Positions 1 to 13,100 of a stretch of 64,000 nt of DNA are shown here, one piece after another. The notes below the pieces were generated by a model that worked only from the letters and a program-made list of their open reading frames with translations, did no database searches and had not been told where the DNA came from. The position numbers and the translations under genes are program-made. Within the stretch, counting starts at the first letter, position 1. Every line of letters starts with the position of its first letter. Source of the DNA: Dictyophora rubrovolvata (Eukaryota; Basidiomycota; Agaricomycetes; Phallales; Phallaceae); assembly GCA_029959195.1 (NCBI GenBank), contig CP114126.1, positions 682,001 to 746,000 on the forward strand, given 5' to 3'.

Positions 1-448
1 ACCGACTTTCTCAGAACTTTCGTCTGACCCTACCATTCGCTCCCATCTCGCCGCTTTGTACGATACATTATTGCAGCAAAATCTTCTTCGGATAGTCGAA
101 CCTTATTCGGTCGTGGAAATCGAACACGTTGCGCGAATGGTTGGACAAGAACGCCAAAGTGTGGAATCGAAGTATGCTCTCCGCCTTATTGTATTTTCAG
201 GTATATTGATTTCACTAGGCTATCCCAAATGATTTTGGACCAGACGCTCCGTGGAGTATTGGATCAAGGTCGTGGGTGTCTTCTTATTTTTGATGACCCA
301 GAAGAAACGGGAACATACGGGGCGGCCATTGATATGCTAGAACAAATAGGGAATGTTGTGGAAAGCTTGTATGCGAAGGTGATTTTGATATCTTCACCCC
401 GTTTGGATTATCCTCTGAACTTCTGCATAGACTACTAAGATTGCTTAA
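1..448 (+). CDS. RPN6: 26S proteasome lid subunit Rpn6 (PSMD11), C-terminal part
   Basis: Only the 3' end lies in the window. The reading frame enters at base 2 and runs through three exons, 2-171, 219-378 and 431-448, joined by GT-AG introns of 47 and 52 nt. The product ends with a winged-helix/PCI region: IVEPYSVVEIEHVARMVG, then KLSQMILD, GVLDQGRGCLLIFDDPEE, and a C-terminal helix ending SLYAKTTKIA. This matches Rpn6/PSMD11, the lid subunit that clamps the 19S lid to the 20S core; the family tail reads SQMILDKKF...GVLDQG...SLYNKAKKLT. Tiny last exons are easily missed: reading through the second intron gives a false ending at 438. Family call is firm; the 5' end is outside the window. Confidence 0.9.
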
Positions 449-1033
449 TAATATTAAAACTGCACTCATACCGCAATACATTTTGATTTAAGAAAACTCG
501 TTCTCTCTGAAGAGCCCGATGATTACGATAGAAAGATGTTTACGTTTTGTGTCCAGCTTTCATCAGTGCATGTAAAGACGTCTGAAAGGTAGAGTTAGCT
601 TCTGAGGTAAACTCTAATTGTTCATAAGTCCTAATTCAAGTCGAAGCAATAAGAAAATACAATACATCTATAATCAGCCGTCGTGCCATCCAGGACCAAT
701 TGAGAATTAAGGCCAACTCTAAGGACTATCGGTCAGTCAAACAATCGGCCCGAGATCAGTAATCCTGAAGTCTGTTGGAAGAACTTTCTGTTAGGGCCAC
801 ATATATGCGTCTGATATTGCTGCTACCTATGCCAGTCCTTCAATTTAATCAAGCAAGGTCGAAGGTTGGTTCCTTGTCATCGAAGCAGTCCCTACACCTG
901 AGAACTTATGTATATGTCGACAGCCGTTACGAGATAATGCATTTACATTTAGTGTTTCTTAACAATGACTCCACATCAATAATCAGTATACTACGAAGTA
1001 CAATCTGCGAAATAATACACGCAAGATTCTGTC
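449..1033. other. intergenic, no gene seen
   Basis: This convergent gap of about 585 bp lies between the stop codons of RPN6 and the HSP31-like gene. Open frames here are short, have no recognisable motif and no splice partners. It presumably holds both 3' UTRs. I see no tRNA, repeat or transposon. Confidence 0.6.
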
Positions 1034-2112
1034 CTACGCTTTCAATGCTTTCAACAGGGTGTCCCCAAGCGGTTTAGCAGAAGCAGGGTTCTGACCCGTG
1101 ATAAGGTTTCCGTCGACAACAACCTTAATCTTAAAAGAGAGATGAATACCAAGAAAAGCAAAGAAAAAAATGGAGAATGCCTACCCCCCATAACTCTGGA
1201 GCCTTCTCAAACGTGCCCCCGAGCTCCGTGATACGATCCTGGACCAAGAATGGGACGTCCTGGACCTTACCAGCCTGTTCCTCTTCCGCATTAGAAAACG
1301 CCGTAGCTTTTCGGCCGGAGAATATGGACTTTCCGGATGGGTCGGTTACGCCGACAATGGCTCTGGTTTGAATTGAATTCAGTATCCACCATTGCTATCG
1401 TTTCATGGAACATTTCCTTACGCTGGCCCATGACAGACGGCAGAAACGATCTTGTTCGAGGCCCAGAACTGTGAATAGCTTTAGATGACAATTTTCTTTG
1501 CCATATGGAAGCGGTAAGCTTTTGCGAACCTTGTTAGCTAATTTTATGTTCTCTGGGTCCACGGCGAGATCGATTACAGGACCGTGACCTCCAATATAGA
1601 ATATCGCGGCGTATTCGTCGGCGTTGACTTCGGACAATTTCTTGGCTGAGTTGAGCTTGAGCTTGACAATGGGATCGTTTAAAAACTTGACGCTTTCTTC
1701 GTCCTTTTCAAAATTCTACGTGCACAGCGAGTATACGATAGTCTGAGTTATAATTCCCAGACAAAAAAACCACCCACTTTTACTGAGCCCGGGTCAACCT
1801 TAGGGTTAGGGCCGTGGGGAGAAGCTGAAATGAAAGCGATGAGGACTAAGAAAATCGTATTTAAGCACTGAATTCTTACCGAAGTCAACTTCGACTTCTG
1901 AGCAGATGGAATAATACGGGTGAGCAGCTGGATAATAATGTATTGAATACGCTTTAACAATGAAAGAATGGTCATAAAAAACCTTCGGGAAGGTACCATC
2001 CCTAATAATGCAAGTCAGCACAGGCCATCGATTAAGCCGATGTATAGCTGACCGTTGCGTTACCCTTCAGAGTTTTCTCGCAAGAAGTAAATACGAAAAG
2101 TGCTTTGACCAT
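1034..2112 (-). CDS. HSP31-like glutathione-independent glyoxalase (DJ-1/PfpI family)
   Basis: Eight exons on the minus strand give a protein of about 240 residues. The start MVKALFVFTSCEKTLKGWYLPEA and the next exon (AHPYYSICSEVEVDF, ASPHGPNPKVDPGSVK) are the family N-terminus. The middle has SEVNADEYAAIFYIGGHGP, and the nucleophile elbow SAVCHGPA carries the catalytic cysteine followed by His. The C-terminus reads VVVDGNLITGQNPASAK before the stop at 1034-1036. Hsp31-type enzymes convert methylglyoxal to D-lactate without glutathione and protect against carbonyl stress; that function is inferred from the family. All introns are GT-AG and about 50-60 nt. It is head to head with MOB1, with 402 bp between start codons. 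Confidence 0.9.
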
Positions 2113-2514
2113 GATTACTATCAAAAGGCGCGAAGATTAAGATTTTGGTAATGACGCAGACGCCCCTGTCCTTTTATAATGCAGGTCCTGGTACAGCCGC
2201 GGCTGATGACATACTATGGGAAACGGATCGAATTCATCCCTGGAGGAACATTTATCCTGCAGCTACAGTGATTCGGATTCTGGCTGTTTTGTTTGGAATA
2301 TGAGTGTTCTTTCTATACAATTGTGGTTTCTGCAGTGAAGAACATGATTGAAGGTCGAGTGCTGACTCAAGTACGTGCCAAAGACGATAACGAGCTTAGA
2401 GATTAAGATTGTCAGCAGGAGGAATAATGAATTTTTAATCGACGCAGTGTCGTGACATGTTCAAACCCAGAGCTGTCAGCCGCGGCTTCATCTAATCTAA
2501 TCCGAAACCTCGAC
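2113..2514. promoter_or_regulatory. divergent intergenic region HSP31-like / MOB1
   Basis: These 402 bp separate the two start codons and must hold both promoters and 5' UTRs. I see no clear TATA box or repeated element and no credible small gene. Confidence 0.5.
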
Positions 2515-3638
2515 ATGTCTTCGTTCTTCGGACTGTAAGCACGGTATATCAGTAGCAAAGTGTCAGACATTCAAAGCATATTATAGAGGAAAAACACGCA
2601 CTTTTAAACCGCGAAAAGACGTACCTGAAGGTACAAAGCAATATCAACTTCGGAAGTATGCAGAAGCTACATTGGTCTGTCAGCGACTGCGAAATCACAA
2701 AATGGAATGTTTAAATAGATAAATTCGCTAGGGATCAGGTAATCTTCGTTTAGCGGTTCAACTACCGGAAGGCGAAGATCTCAACGAATGGTTGGCCGTG
2801 CATAGTCAGTAGTTCAATCGATTCCGTCGATTATTTCTAATTGTACTATTATAATTGCTATTCAGCGGTTGATTTTTTCAATCATTTGAACATGCTGTAC
2901 GGCACTATCACAGAATTCTGTACTAAAGAGGAGGTAACTCTTCCAATGCTATATCGACCCGCTTCTCGTTCACTACCATACCCAAGTGCCCTATTATGTC
3001 TGCTGGGCCTAGGTTCATTCGCTTTCAAAGATCAAATTAACATTTTCGACTCACTCTCATTAACTTAGATATGAATATCTATGGGAAGATGGTATCAAGT
3101 ATAAGCGGCCAACTAAGCTTGCTGCACCCGATTATGTTGATGTTCTTATGAACTGGGCGCAAAGTATCTTAGACGACGAAAATGTGTTTCCTAACAAGAT
3201 TGGTGGGCGGTTTCCCTTGAATATATCAGAGTCTTTTTAATATTATCTTGAGTCAGGCGTACCTTTTCCTAAATCTTTCCGTGATACGGTTCGCACAATT
3301 GTTCGACGGTTGTTTCGAGTATATGCCCATTTGTACAGCAATCATTTTGACCATATTTGTGCACTGGGCATTGAAGGTGAACCATTCCATCAATATATAT
3401 ATATACTCTTCTCTTGGTTGACTTTGTTTCATCACTCGTGGCGTCCAGCCCACCTTAATACGAGCTACCGCCATTTCTTCTTATTTATTAATGAGGTCTA
3501 CCCAGTTTTCCCTTAAGAGTTATTCTTAAACTTACTTATATCCGTTAGTTTGACTTGGTAGATAAAAAGGAACTAGCTCCCTTGGATGAACTTAACGACG
3601 GCATCCTTGCAGAAGACAATAAGAATAATGCTCGATGA
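2515..3638 (+). CDS. MOB1: MOB kinase activator (Mob1)
   Basis: Mob1 binds and activates NDR/LATS kinases (Dbf2/Sid2 type) in mitotic exit and septation signalling. The first exon is only MSSFFGL (2515-2534). The following exons give TRTFKPRKDVPEGTKQYQL, then GSGNLRLAVQLPEGEDLNEW, TVDFFNHLNMLYGTITEFC, CPIMSAGPRYEYLWEDG, RRLFRVYAHLYSNHFDHI, AHLNTSYRHFFLFINE and a final exon ending AEDNKNNAR. The zinc ligands are visible: the pair in EFCTKEEC and the two His in YAHLYSNHFDH. Length is about 215 residues, usual for Mob1. At least eight exons are joined by canonical introns. The gene is convergent with eRF3, with 263 bp between stops. Confidence 0.93.
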
Positions 3639-3901
3639 CAGTATAACCATCATGTAACGACATAATACCCCCAGTATATCACAATACGAGCTCAATTTTA
3701 ATTGAGGTTTGTTTATTAGACAGTCGACTGTCTCTATAGGCATCTTTACTGTTATCCAAAATTCACACAATCTCCGTCGCCTAGTTTCAAAAACAGAACA
3801 AAGGTTCTTCAGTATATATTTGAGTTCTTTGTTTTAGGATTTTTTACTAGATGAAACAAATTACATATAACGAGAGTACAAAGTCATAGCGTATAAAATG
3901 T

Positions 3902-5934
3902 TTAGGCAGCATTAGTGAGAGGAGCTCCAGCGTAGGAAGCGTCCGTAGGATCGTCACGCTCTATTAATTTCGTGATCTGAGTATCGAAGGCTTTTAGTAA
4001 CCGGTCAGATTTTATCTGGACGAGAGTCTTACCTTCCCGATAGCAACTGTTCTTCCTTCATCTCGAAGAGTGAATCTTCCCAGCTGAGGATAATCCGCAA
4101 ACTTTTCTACACAGATAAGCGCAGGTGCTTCAATCAAAGCAATGACCTTCTGTCCCCTTTTAGCGAATTGTGGAGGTTTCTTCGAGCGTTTACCAGTCTT
4201 CTTGTCGAAGTAGCTGATTAAGGCCTGAAAACAAATTTTTGTGAGTTTCTCTCTCTCTCAGAGTCTTAAAGACAGGATTGTACCGATAGAGTGACCTCCT
4301 CTGACAATGTATGAACGTGCATAACAGCGCTATACCCAGGGCAGATAATATTTTTGTGGTCCAATATCGCCAACTGGGCTTCAAAATGCTTCACGGAATG
4401 AACAGGATTTTCGAGACTCGTTAAGACAAATCCAGGACTGATGTCTTCATCATCAATGCCACGTAAACGAATCCGAACATTGTCCCCACATTGTGAGGCT
4501 TGCATCTCCTCTTCTTTTTCATCGTAAATAGCGCTTACTTCGACCGGTGACCGGTTAGGCATGAGCATAACGGAGTCTCCTTTCCGGATACGCCCAGCCT
4601 CTATTTTACCAACTATGATTGTACCCATGTCCTTGTATTTCTCCGAAATAGGTATCATTAGAGGAGCATTGAGTTTTCGATCAACCATAGGCATTTGGTC
4701 CAGTAATTCAAGAAGTGAAGGTCCGCTGGGATAGGATTACTACATTGTACGAGATAAAATTTGAAAGAATTAAACGCTTACTCCCACCACGAACACTGTT
4801 CTTTCGTAGGACGGTCCTTGAGGTTTACTCCTGTATAGGCAGAAACGGGGAGGAAAGTAGCATCCGTCTTAGGATTAAATCCTGCTGATTTGATAAAGGG
4901 TGTGAGTTTTTCTTTAATTTCTTCGTATCTCTCTTTACTCCATTGAACAGTCGATTCGTCCATTTTGTTGATAACCACCACCAGCTTGGAGACCCCAACG
5001 GTTTTGACCAGCATAATATGCTCTCTCGTTTGTCCACCTTTTTCAAAACCAGTTTCAAATTCGCCTTTACGGGCTGAAATTACGAGGACCGCAACGTCTG
5101 CCTGAGCAGCGCCAGAAATCATTGAAGGCACGAAAGTCTTGTGACCGGGAGCATCGAGAATTGTGTACCGCCGACTGACAGTCTCAAAATAAGCACGACC
5201 CACTTCGACTGTTTTTCCCTTTAAAAAGATGATGAATTTAGTTGATATATTTAAAAGAAAATTTAGTGAGAAAAAAACCGTCATGCCTTGGAACGTTCTT
5301 GTGGTGTGGAATCTAGAGCCCAGCTTAGGTACCAGCTGTCGCGACCAATTTCTTTTGCTTCTCGTTCATACTTCTCCATGGTACGTTTATCGACCATGCC
5401 AGTGATGTAAAGCAAATTACCACCCATGGTAGATTTTCCAGCATCCACGTGGCCGATAAAGACGATGTTCAGATGCTGTTTTCCAAATAGATCGCCGAGT
5501 GTTTCTGCGTCGACGAGTTTCTGGACATCGAGAGCAATTGCATCTGTATCTGTTTTGGCTTTTTCAGAGGAAAAATTGTAAGACTGTGGGGTCGGTTTGG
5601 GTGCGGTTGTGGTTTTCGATGGAGGTGTAGCAGTGGCTTGTGCCGGTGCCGGTGGTGTCGACGTTGCTGTCGATATTGATGTCAACGTCGAATCTGTGAC
5701 GGCAGATTGTCCCCCAGCATTGGTTTCTTTTGAACCTGAATTAGCATTCAAACTGCCGATTGAGACCGAGATTGTAGCTGCCGGCTTAGCTTCCTCTTGT
5801 GCTGATTCTGACTGGATTTGCGACTCCGTTGCAGGCTGTGGCTCTGGAGGCGGGGCAGCTTGTTGGACCGAAGGAGTATATTTAAATGGCTTCCCCGGCA
5901 CGAATTCGAATGCCTGAGCGTTGAGTTTGCTCAT
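3902..5934 (-). CDS. SUP35: Translation termination factor eRF3 (Sup35 family GTPase)
   Basis: eRF3 is the GTPase partner of eRF1 in stop-codon recognition and peptide release. The start MSKLNAQAFEFVPGKPFKY is a PAM2-like motif, which in this family binds the MLLE domain of poly(A)-binding protein. A Pro/Ala/Thr/Ser-rich linker of about 140 residues follows. The GTPase domain has P-loop GHVDAGKST, DAPGHKTF and NKMDESTVQW; the beta-barrel domains include KIEAGRIRKGDSVMLMPN and VGKIEAGRI; the end is ITKLIERDDPTDASYAGAP. I chose the ATG at 5934 because PAM2 normally lies at or near the N-terminus; in-frame upstream sequence exists but is unlike the family. One intron (5219-5286) must begin with GC. 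There is no Q/N-rich prion-type segment. Start codons of eRF3 and SLA1 are 118 bp apart. Confidence 0.94.
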
Positions 5935-6052
5935 CGTTGGACGATCTGGTCGGTTGAATCCGCAAATACTAAATGGACCTTGATTTGTGCGAGTGACAAA
6001 ATGGGTGACACTCAAATAAGCGTCCACAGCTCTACTTACTTGCCGTCAGACC

Positions 6053-9000
6053 ATGACTACTGAACAGCGACCATATTTGAAAGTGCTCAAGGCACTATAC
6101 GACTACGAACCAACATCAGACGATGAAGTCGCAATCCAGGAGAACCAGCTGTTGTTTCTCATCGAGAAAACCGACGAGGAGTACGTCAATTTTGTCGCTT
6201 GTTTTTACCCCGCAGAACGAGCTAATTTATCAATCTCCGAAGGTGGTGGACGGTGAAGCTCAAGTCAGACTCTCCAGACGACAGCAACGCTCCGTCGGGC
6301 TTGATTCCTGCAAGCTATTCCGAGGAAGTACGTTGATTCTTTCACATCTTGTCTTGCCTAGCTCAGTCTCCGGCTCGATACCCCAAAGGCAACTCCGCTC
6401 TCAACGGTCAAGGCACTATACGATTATGACGCTGTATCACCTGGCGAATTATCTATCAAAGAAGACGAGGTTCTTCATGTATATGAAGAAGATGAAGAGT
6501 GGCTTCTGGTCAAAGCTGACGGCGAGGATGGCCTAGTAGGTTATGTCCCTGGCAATTATGTTGAACAGGTAAGTAGAAGAATTCAGTTGGTCCACTTCAT
6601 TGACTCTGTCAATTAGCTGCAGAACGGCACAGATCCTACTCTCAACGAGGCCTCTCGTATTGTGATACCTGATTCTGTGAGTCGGTAACTGCTCGCAGTC
6701 TTACATTTGCTCAAATAATGAATGATTAGCCTCCTCCTCGTATCGCGCCTGTATACGTTGATCCCGCTGATCGCGTAGCCGCCACTGCTGATAAAGCGAA
6801 AGTAGATGACATCCGAACATGGTCCGTTTCGGAAGTCGACAAGAAAGGAAAGAAAAAGAAAGGTACCCTTGGTATAGGCAACGGATCGATATTTTTCGCT
6901 TCGGAATCCGACAAGGTTTTTAATACATCGCCGATATTATTTTATATCAAAACTGATTGGATCCTTCTCTCCCCTCTCTTAATCTCATTCATCATCCATA
7001 GACTCCAGTGCAAAAATGGCAAACCATCGATATTAATGACAGCAAGCTTGAAAAATCCAAACACCTTTATATTGAAATTGGCGGCCCGTCTCCTGCCAGT
7101 CTTCATTTTAATGTCGGAGGGAAAGACGTAGCTGAACAGATTGTAGAGAAGCTGGAATCATCACAGCGATTAACCAATACCCCTTCAACTACCCAGTCGC
7201 CTCCACCTAACGGACAGACTCTTCCTGACCAATCAAGTAACACCAAGGCCAAGAAAGCTGCGGTTTCAGTTCATTTTGCACCATCGCCGGCCGTTATACC
7301 CGACCCTGAAACTCCCATTGATGACGAGGGAGAGGAGGAACAAGAAGAACAGGTCCAGGAGCGGGACTTTGAGGGAGAACAGGCGGTAGCGCTATACGAT
7401 TTCGCCGCCGACGGCGAAGATGAATTAACAGTTAAAGAAGGGGAACAATTATTTATTTTGGATAAAGTAACAAGTGATGAATGGTGGAAATGTCGGAACA
7501 CTAATGGAGAGGAGGGCGTTGTTCCGGCATCATATATTGAAGTATGTGGAGTTAGGATATTAGAACGTTTTTATTGCTTACTGTTTTTTTAGGTACGATC
7601 AGGTGATGACGACGACGAAGAGGAAGAAGATTCTGGCAGAGCACAGGCCCAAAGAGCTGAAATTGCTCGACGAGAAGCGGCTGCAGAAGCTGAGGCCAAA
7701 GCGAGGGCTGCACAACGTGAAGCCCAGGCACAGCAGCAAAAAGATGCGGAGCGCAAAGCAAAGGCAGCCTCGGTCGCCGCCCAAGCTGAGAAAGAACGAC
7801 GAGATCGTGAACGTGAGCGCGAGGAGCTGGAACGGCGTGAAAGAGATAAGGAGAAAGAACAGGAACGGGAGAAAGAACGAGAACGAGAACGAGAGAGGGA
7901 GTTAGAAGAAGAGAAAGAAAGAGAAAGGGCACGGAGGGCAGAGTCTGCTAAAAAGTGTTTGAAGGTTTTTGTGCAATTAACAAACTGGACTGACAATATC
8001 CGTGTTATATAGGAAAGGTTCAGACAAGCGTACTTCCGGAGGCGAGTCGTCAAAATCAGCCGAACAACCTGCCTTGAAGTTTCCGCGAGAAGATAGATTA
8101 CGGGTGTGGCGGGATCGTTCTGCCCAATGGCACACTCAGGCAGAATTTTTGGGAACCCACAAAGGCAAAATTCGACTTCATAAAATCAATGGTGTCATTA
8201 TTGAAGTACCTCCGGAAAAGATGTCTGTTGAAGATGTGCGATTCGTGGAAAGCCTTACTGGACAGAAGTTGCTTAGCGATGATACCCCTGCTCCAACTCC
8301 GCAAAGGACTCACTCAAAGGACTCGGACGACGTCCCATTAGGAACATTGAATCAGCAGCGCCGGGATGTAGCCCAAAATCGCCCTCCCAAGAAATCAAGT
8401 ATTGATTGGTTCGAGTTCTTCCTCAATGCCGGTTGTGAAATTGATGATTGCACCCGTTACGCGTCAGCATTCGAGCGCGATAAAATGGATGAAAATATAT
8501 TGCCTGACATTAAGGAATCTACTCTTCGTTCGTTGGGGTTGCGTGAAGGAGACATAATACGTGTCACTAAGGCCATCGAACAACGTAAGAAATCGACAGG
8601 TCCTTCTCAAGAAGATTCTAGGAAACTTCAGCTTGCTCGCGACGAAGAAATTGCTCGAGCACTTCAAGCCGAAGAAGAGTCAGGTGCTGCTCGAGCTACG
8701 CCTCCAAATCTATTTTCTGGTCCCAATGGTGCTTTGAAGTCTCAGCCTCGGCGGGGGAGGCCACAACCAAAAGGAAGTGGTCCGCCAGTTAATGTGGATG
8801 TTAGTGCTTTGTCAAGCGCATCTGATCAAATTTCCCGAGCAACAACTCCCTTGGTGAACAGTCCTGTTGCCACGGGTAATGCGACTCAGCCTACGGCGAA
8901 GACATCTACTCCGAAGCCTGTCGGATTTGACGATGACGCCTGGACCAACCGCCCAAGCTCAACTAAGCCCGCCACAGCATCATCCCCTTCGACCTCTGCG

Positions 9001-10107
9001 CCTGCACCAGCACCCGTCGCTGCACCCCCTGCTCCAGTTGTTCCTACCCCTCCACCCCCTCCACCCCCGCCGCCTCAGCCCTCATCTTCAGTTCCAACTT
9101 CCACTCCTGTTGCAACGACAGCCGCGCAAGCCGTAGCTCCAACTCGAGCCTCTGGACCGAATCAGGCCACTCAAGGAACTGTTAGTCAGGACCAAGGTCA
9201 GTTTGAGATTCTGGCCAAAATCGCCCAATTACGCCCTCCCTCTGCACCTTTATTGCAAACAACCCCCATTTCGCCACCGGTCCCTGCACCTCCACCGAGC
9301 TTCAATGCTGGTTTGGGTGTTGGTTCTTCACCTTTACCCTTAGGTCAACATTTGTTTAATCAACAAACCGGATTATACCAACCTCCTAATAATGGACTTC
9401 GAGGACCCCTGGCTCCCATTCCTAGCAACCAGGGTCTTCTTAATCCTCTTATTCCTACTAATACTGGTATCAATCATTTCGTTCCTACCCGACCAAGTAC
9501 CAATCCTCCTCCAAACGCCTTTGCGACACCCTCATTCCAGTTTCAGCCACCTACATTATCACCCTTTAGTGACCCTGGCTATTCAACGTTGCCCTCACCA
9601 CCTCAAGGTTTTGGTTCTCCTCTTGTAGCACAACCCACTGGTTTCCATTCCTTAACGCCACTACCATCAACTCAATTCTCTGGAGCGTTGAGCGTGCAAC
9701 GCACTGGCTTTGGTGGCGGACTTGGGAATCCCGGATTCGGGTCTAATGGAATCAATGGTGGATTACAGCCTCGTATGTCTTTTCATTACTTCACATGTGA
9801 TATTAATTAATGCCTCGCCCGATACGATAGAACCGACTGGATTTAACCCCGCCTTATTCCTCCCACCTCCAGGACAATTTGCACCCCCTGCACCTCCCCC
9901 ACAGAAAGATGTATCTCCCGCATCTGTGTTTGCTCAGATGAAGTCAGGAACGTTCATCAATAATGATCAGGGCCCTCAATCTGCCGGTTTGTTATTATTT
10001 GGATTTCACATTAAATACTATTTCTAAGCCAAAATTTAGATAAATATGAAGCTTTACGACCTCAACCGACTGGATGGTTTTCACAGGGTACTACTGGCGG
10101 GTATTAA
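6053..10107 (+). CDS. SLA1: Actin cytoskeleton/endocytosis adaptor Sla1
   Basis: Sla1 links cargo and clathrin to the actin machinery at endocytic patches. Domain order is classical. SH3-1 has KVLKALYDYEP; SH3-2 has TVKALYDYDAVSPGELS and GYVPGNYVEQ. A PH-like segment follows (WSVSEVDKKGKKKKGTLG, then the exon from 7002). SH3-3 has AVALYDFAADGEDELTV and GVVPASYIE. Next comes a long charged coiled coil rich in E/R (7590-7960), the SHD1 domain (LRVWRDRSAQWHTQAEFLG, IEVPPEKMS) that binds NPFxD signals, and an SHD2/SAM-like domain (IDWFEFFLNAGCEIDDC). The proline-rich C-terminus carries repeated (Q)xTG motifs near 9370, 9645, 9700, 9830 and 10065, the type phosphorylated by Ark/Prk kinases and bound by Pan1/End3. 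The last exon ends WFSQGTTGGY. About ten exons, all GT-AG. Confidence 0.94.
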
Positions 10108-10188
10108 ACATGGAATGTATATAAATAATAGGATTTTCAATGCAATTACTTTAAAGTCATCTATATAAATTGAATTATATAAGATGAA

Positions 10189-13100
10189 TTATTGCTCTAT
10201 GATAGCGTATACACGACCAATCCGCATAAAGATAGAACGAACACTGTCCCGCAGCTCATTCGGCATTTCACGAGACAAAATTTCAACAACGCCTGGGTAG
10301 AATGTAGGAAGATATCGAGTGAACTACAAAAAAATTTAGACCGACAGCGGAGTTATCTTCTACTTCACTTACAGTTTGACCATCCAGACTATTAAATCCA
10401 TTTACAACGTCTACTACAACGGGTGTCCAAGTTGCAATCGTCTTCGCTTGGGTGTCAGCTTTTAAAGAGATGTAATCGCCCAATACGGTCAGACCCAATC
10501 TGCAAGTAAGTTATGAGCCAGAACCTCAATGATTAATCGTAGTCAACTCACGACGTCAAACGATCTGTGACTTGCTCTTTCGACCTCTGTTCTTCAACAC
10601 GGGGATCTTTGTACAAGCGGATAAGGACGCTGACAAGAGTAGCAGCACTTGTTGACTCTTGCTTGAGAAGGTTGGGTAAATGTTTCATGAAGCCTGGAAC
10701 CGCGTTGGGTTTAGAGACAATAAGCGACTGTTATTACGCACCAACTTTCCACAATCCTGTTCGGAGATCCTTGTCTTCATTAAAGCTGCGGGCAAACTGA
10801 TAACTATGATCCAATTGCCCAATCAAATCGAATAAGCAACCCGGAGGCATTGTTGAATAAACCTCATGGCTTTGAAGTATTTCATGGGTAGTTTCAATCA
10901 AAAGCAATTGCAAAACGCAATTCACAATTATCTGCTTAAAGATGCGACGTCTTTCATTCGCTAAGACTGCCGAACCATTTTGGTGAGGGGATGTGTCATC
11001 TACAAATAAATAAATGTTAGGTTTCCTAATTCTTAATTCTAGATTTTTGACACCTACGCTGAGCCTCCGAATGATTGCCATTTGTTACTTCAATTTCCGC
11101 TCTCAAGCTTTCGTCAAACAGCTGGTGCGGCGTTGTGGTCTTGAATAGTCTAACGAAAGTTGCAACTATACGTGTCCAGCGTTCGGGACTAAGCTTATGA
11201 ACATTGTTTTCTACAAGCCGCTGTAGACATGAAGCACCAATTCGAGAGAGGGTATCATTCTCTGCCATAATTCCTTAAGTACTTTGTCCATGTCATTCAG
11301 AAGAATCTTCATACCTTGGCAGATGCATACACATAATAAGTCCAGGAGACCGTCCAAAAATCTCTCGAGCGTCTCAAAGTAGAAGGTATAAAGGTCGATG
11401 AGGTCACGAAGAGCTTGGATCATCGTCGTCGATAGCCAAACGCTTGTATCCTCTTGAGTATTAAAGCGAGAGACGTCTTGACTAGACCGAAGTACAGCGA
11501 AAATAGGGAACAACAGCTCTTGGCAAACCGTATCCCAAAAACTAACGGAATATGAAGATCCATAAGTCTTCAGCGTGGCAAACAAGGAATCCAGAGCTCT
11601 AACTTTCATTAATAATGAATTCACTGCATATCATAAGCATGCTCTCACAGGCGGCGAACTTCCAAATCCTCCCCATTCATAATGATATCATAAAAGCTGA
11701 ACAACATCGGGAACCAGAACTTGATCATCGGATCATCTGTTGTTGGTCCGCTTGCCGGGGCGGCTTCGACCGTATCCAAAGAACATTCAGGGGTCTTCGT
11801 CATTGTAGGAATAATCTCTCTCAACATAGCAATTGCCAATAAGCTGGTCTTTTGGAATTTGCTACATTTTGAGAAATCAGTGATGCACACGGTGAAATCA
11901 GCGAAGGCTCCGTTTCGAACTATGTCAACGAAATGGTTTCGGTTTAGACGGGTTACAATTTCGAATGCCGTTGTGACAACATCCTCTATACAAAGCGTTA
12001 ATTGCGATAGAGGATATATTTAATTATGAGAGAACCTGTCATTGCTTTAGACGCAGCTGAGAACACGCCGAGCATCGTTCGCCATCCTGATCGCAAGTTA
12101 TGTACTCGTGCTTGAATCATTTGTTGAAGACACGTAAGGATCTTAAAAGCAGAAATGAGGAAACTAAATCATTATATGCTTAAGACTCTCACCATGTCCC
12201 GAATAGCTGGATTCGGGTTATGTATCATGGTATACTCAAAAGGTTTAAGGAAATCTTTTTGGAACTTGAAATGAGGGAGCTCTCCTATTTCCAGGAAACG
12301 CATAGCCAATTGACGGAGGGCATCCAAAGCGAAGAAACCCACATTAGGGTTATTGTGACAGCAGACCTGCGTAATATGAATACCATTCAGCATTGAAGGC
12401 AAAATTATTACCTGGTTGAAATGCTCTCCTAGTATAGCCCATAAATGCGACCATTCTAATCGAATACGATTCATATTGTAATATGATATTTCGACTAGTT
12501 TCTGTAAACTAAACAGTCGGGGATGCTCGGACAATCCTGACGATAAGATTTCTTCCCATGATACGTCGCTCAAGGCTTGCACAAATTCCACAATTCCCGG
12601 CTTTTGTTCCTTCTTCAGCATGTAAACAAACACACTGCAGTGGATTATTGCTTACCCCAGATAGATGATGACTGAGTGAAAACACCATATCCGCCGCCAC
12701 AGTGATATGCGTTGAGCGACTTTCGTTGGCGAGGGCTTCATCGGGAAGTCTTTTCAAACGACTGAAAAGGAAGTAGTCAGTCCGGTCATGAGTTCAATTC
12801 AAATTACATCTCCTTACTTCTTTTTAGAATCAGGAACATCGATACCACTGCTTATTAGTTGCATTCGTTCCAGTTGGCTAACGCAGGTTAACACTTCTCT
12901 CCAAGAGCCGCGAAGGTGATTACCCTCATGAGTGGCTACATCAAGCAATGTCTTTATAGCCTCCATGTTCTTCACCTTCATTTCTCCTAGGTTGTTTAAG
13001 AAGGTGAATTTAGCAAGTGTGGTAACAAATGCATTCCGTTCTAATTCCAAGTCAAAAAAGCAAGCTATATGTATAGCATTTTTGAACGCATTAAGGCAAG

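Noticed and set aside
5597-6063. Plus-strand frames opposite the eRF3 linker
   Set aside because: Val/Ala/Gly-rich translations are shadows of the Pro/Ala/Thr-rich minus-strand linker.
7552-8053. Minus-strand Ser/Arg-rich frames opposite SLA1
   Set aside because: They are the reverse complement of the E/R/K-rich coiled-coil segment of SLA1.
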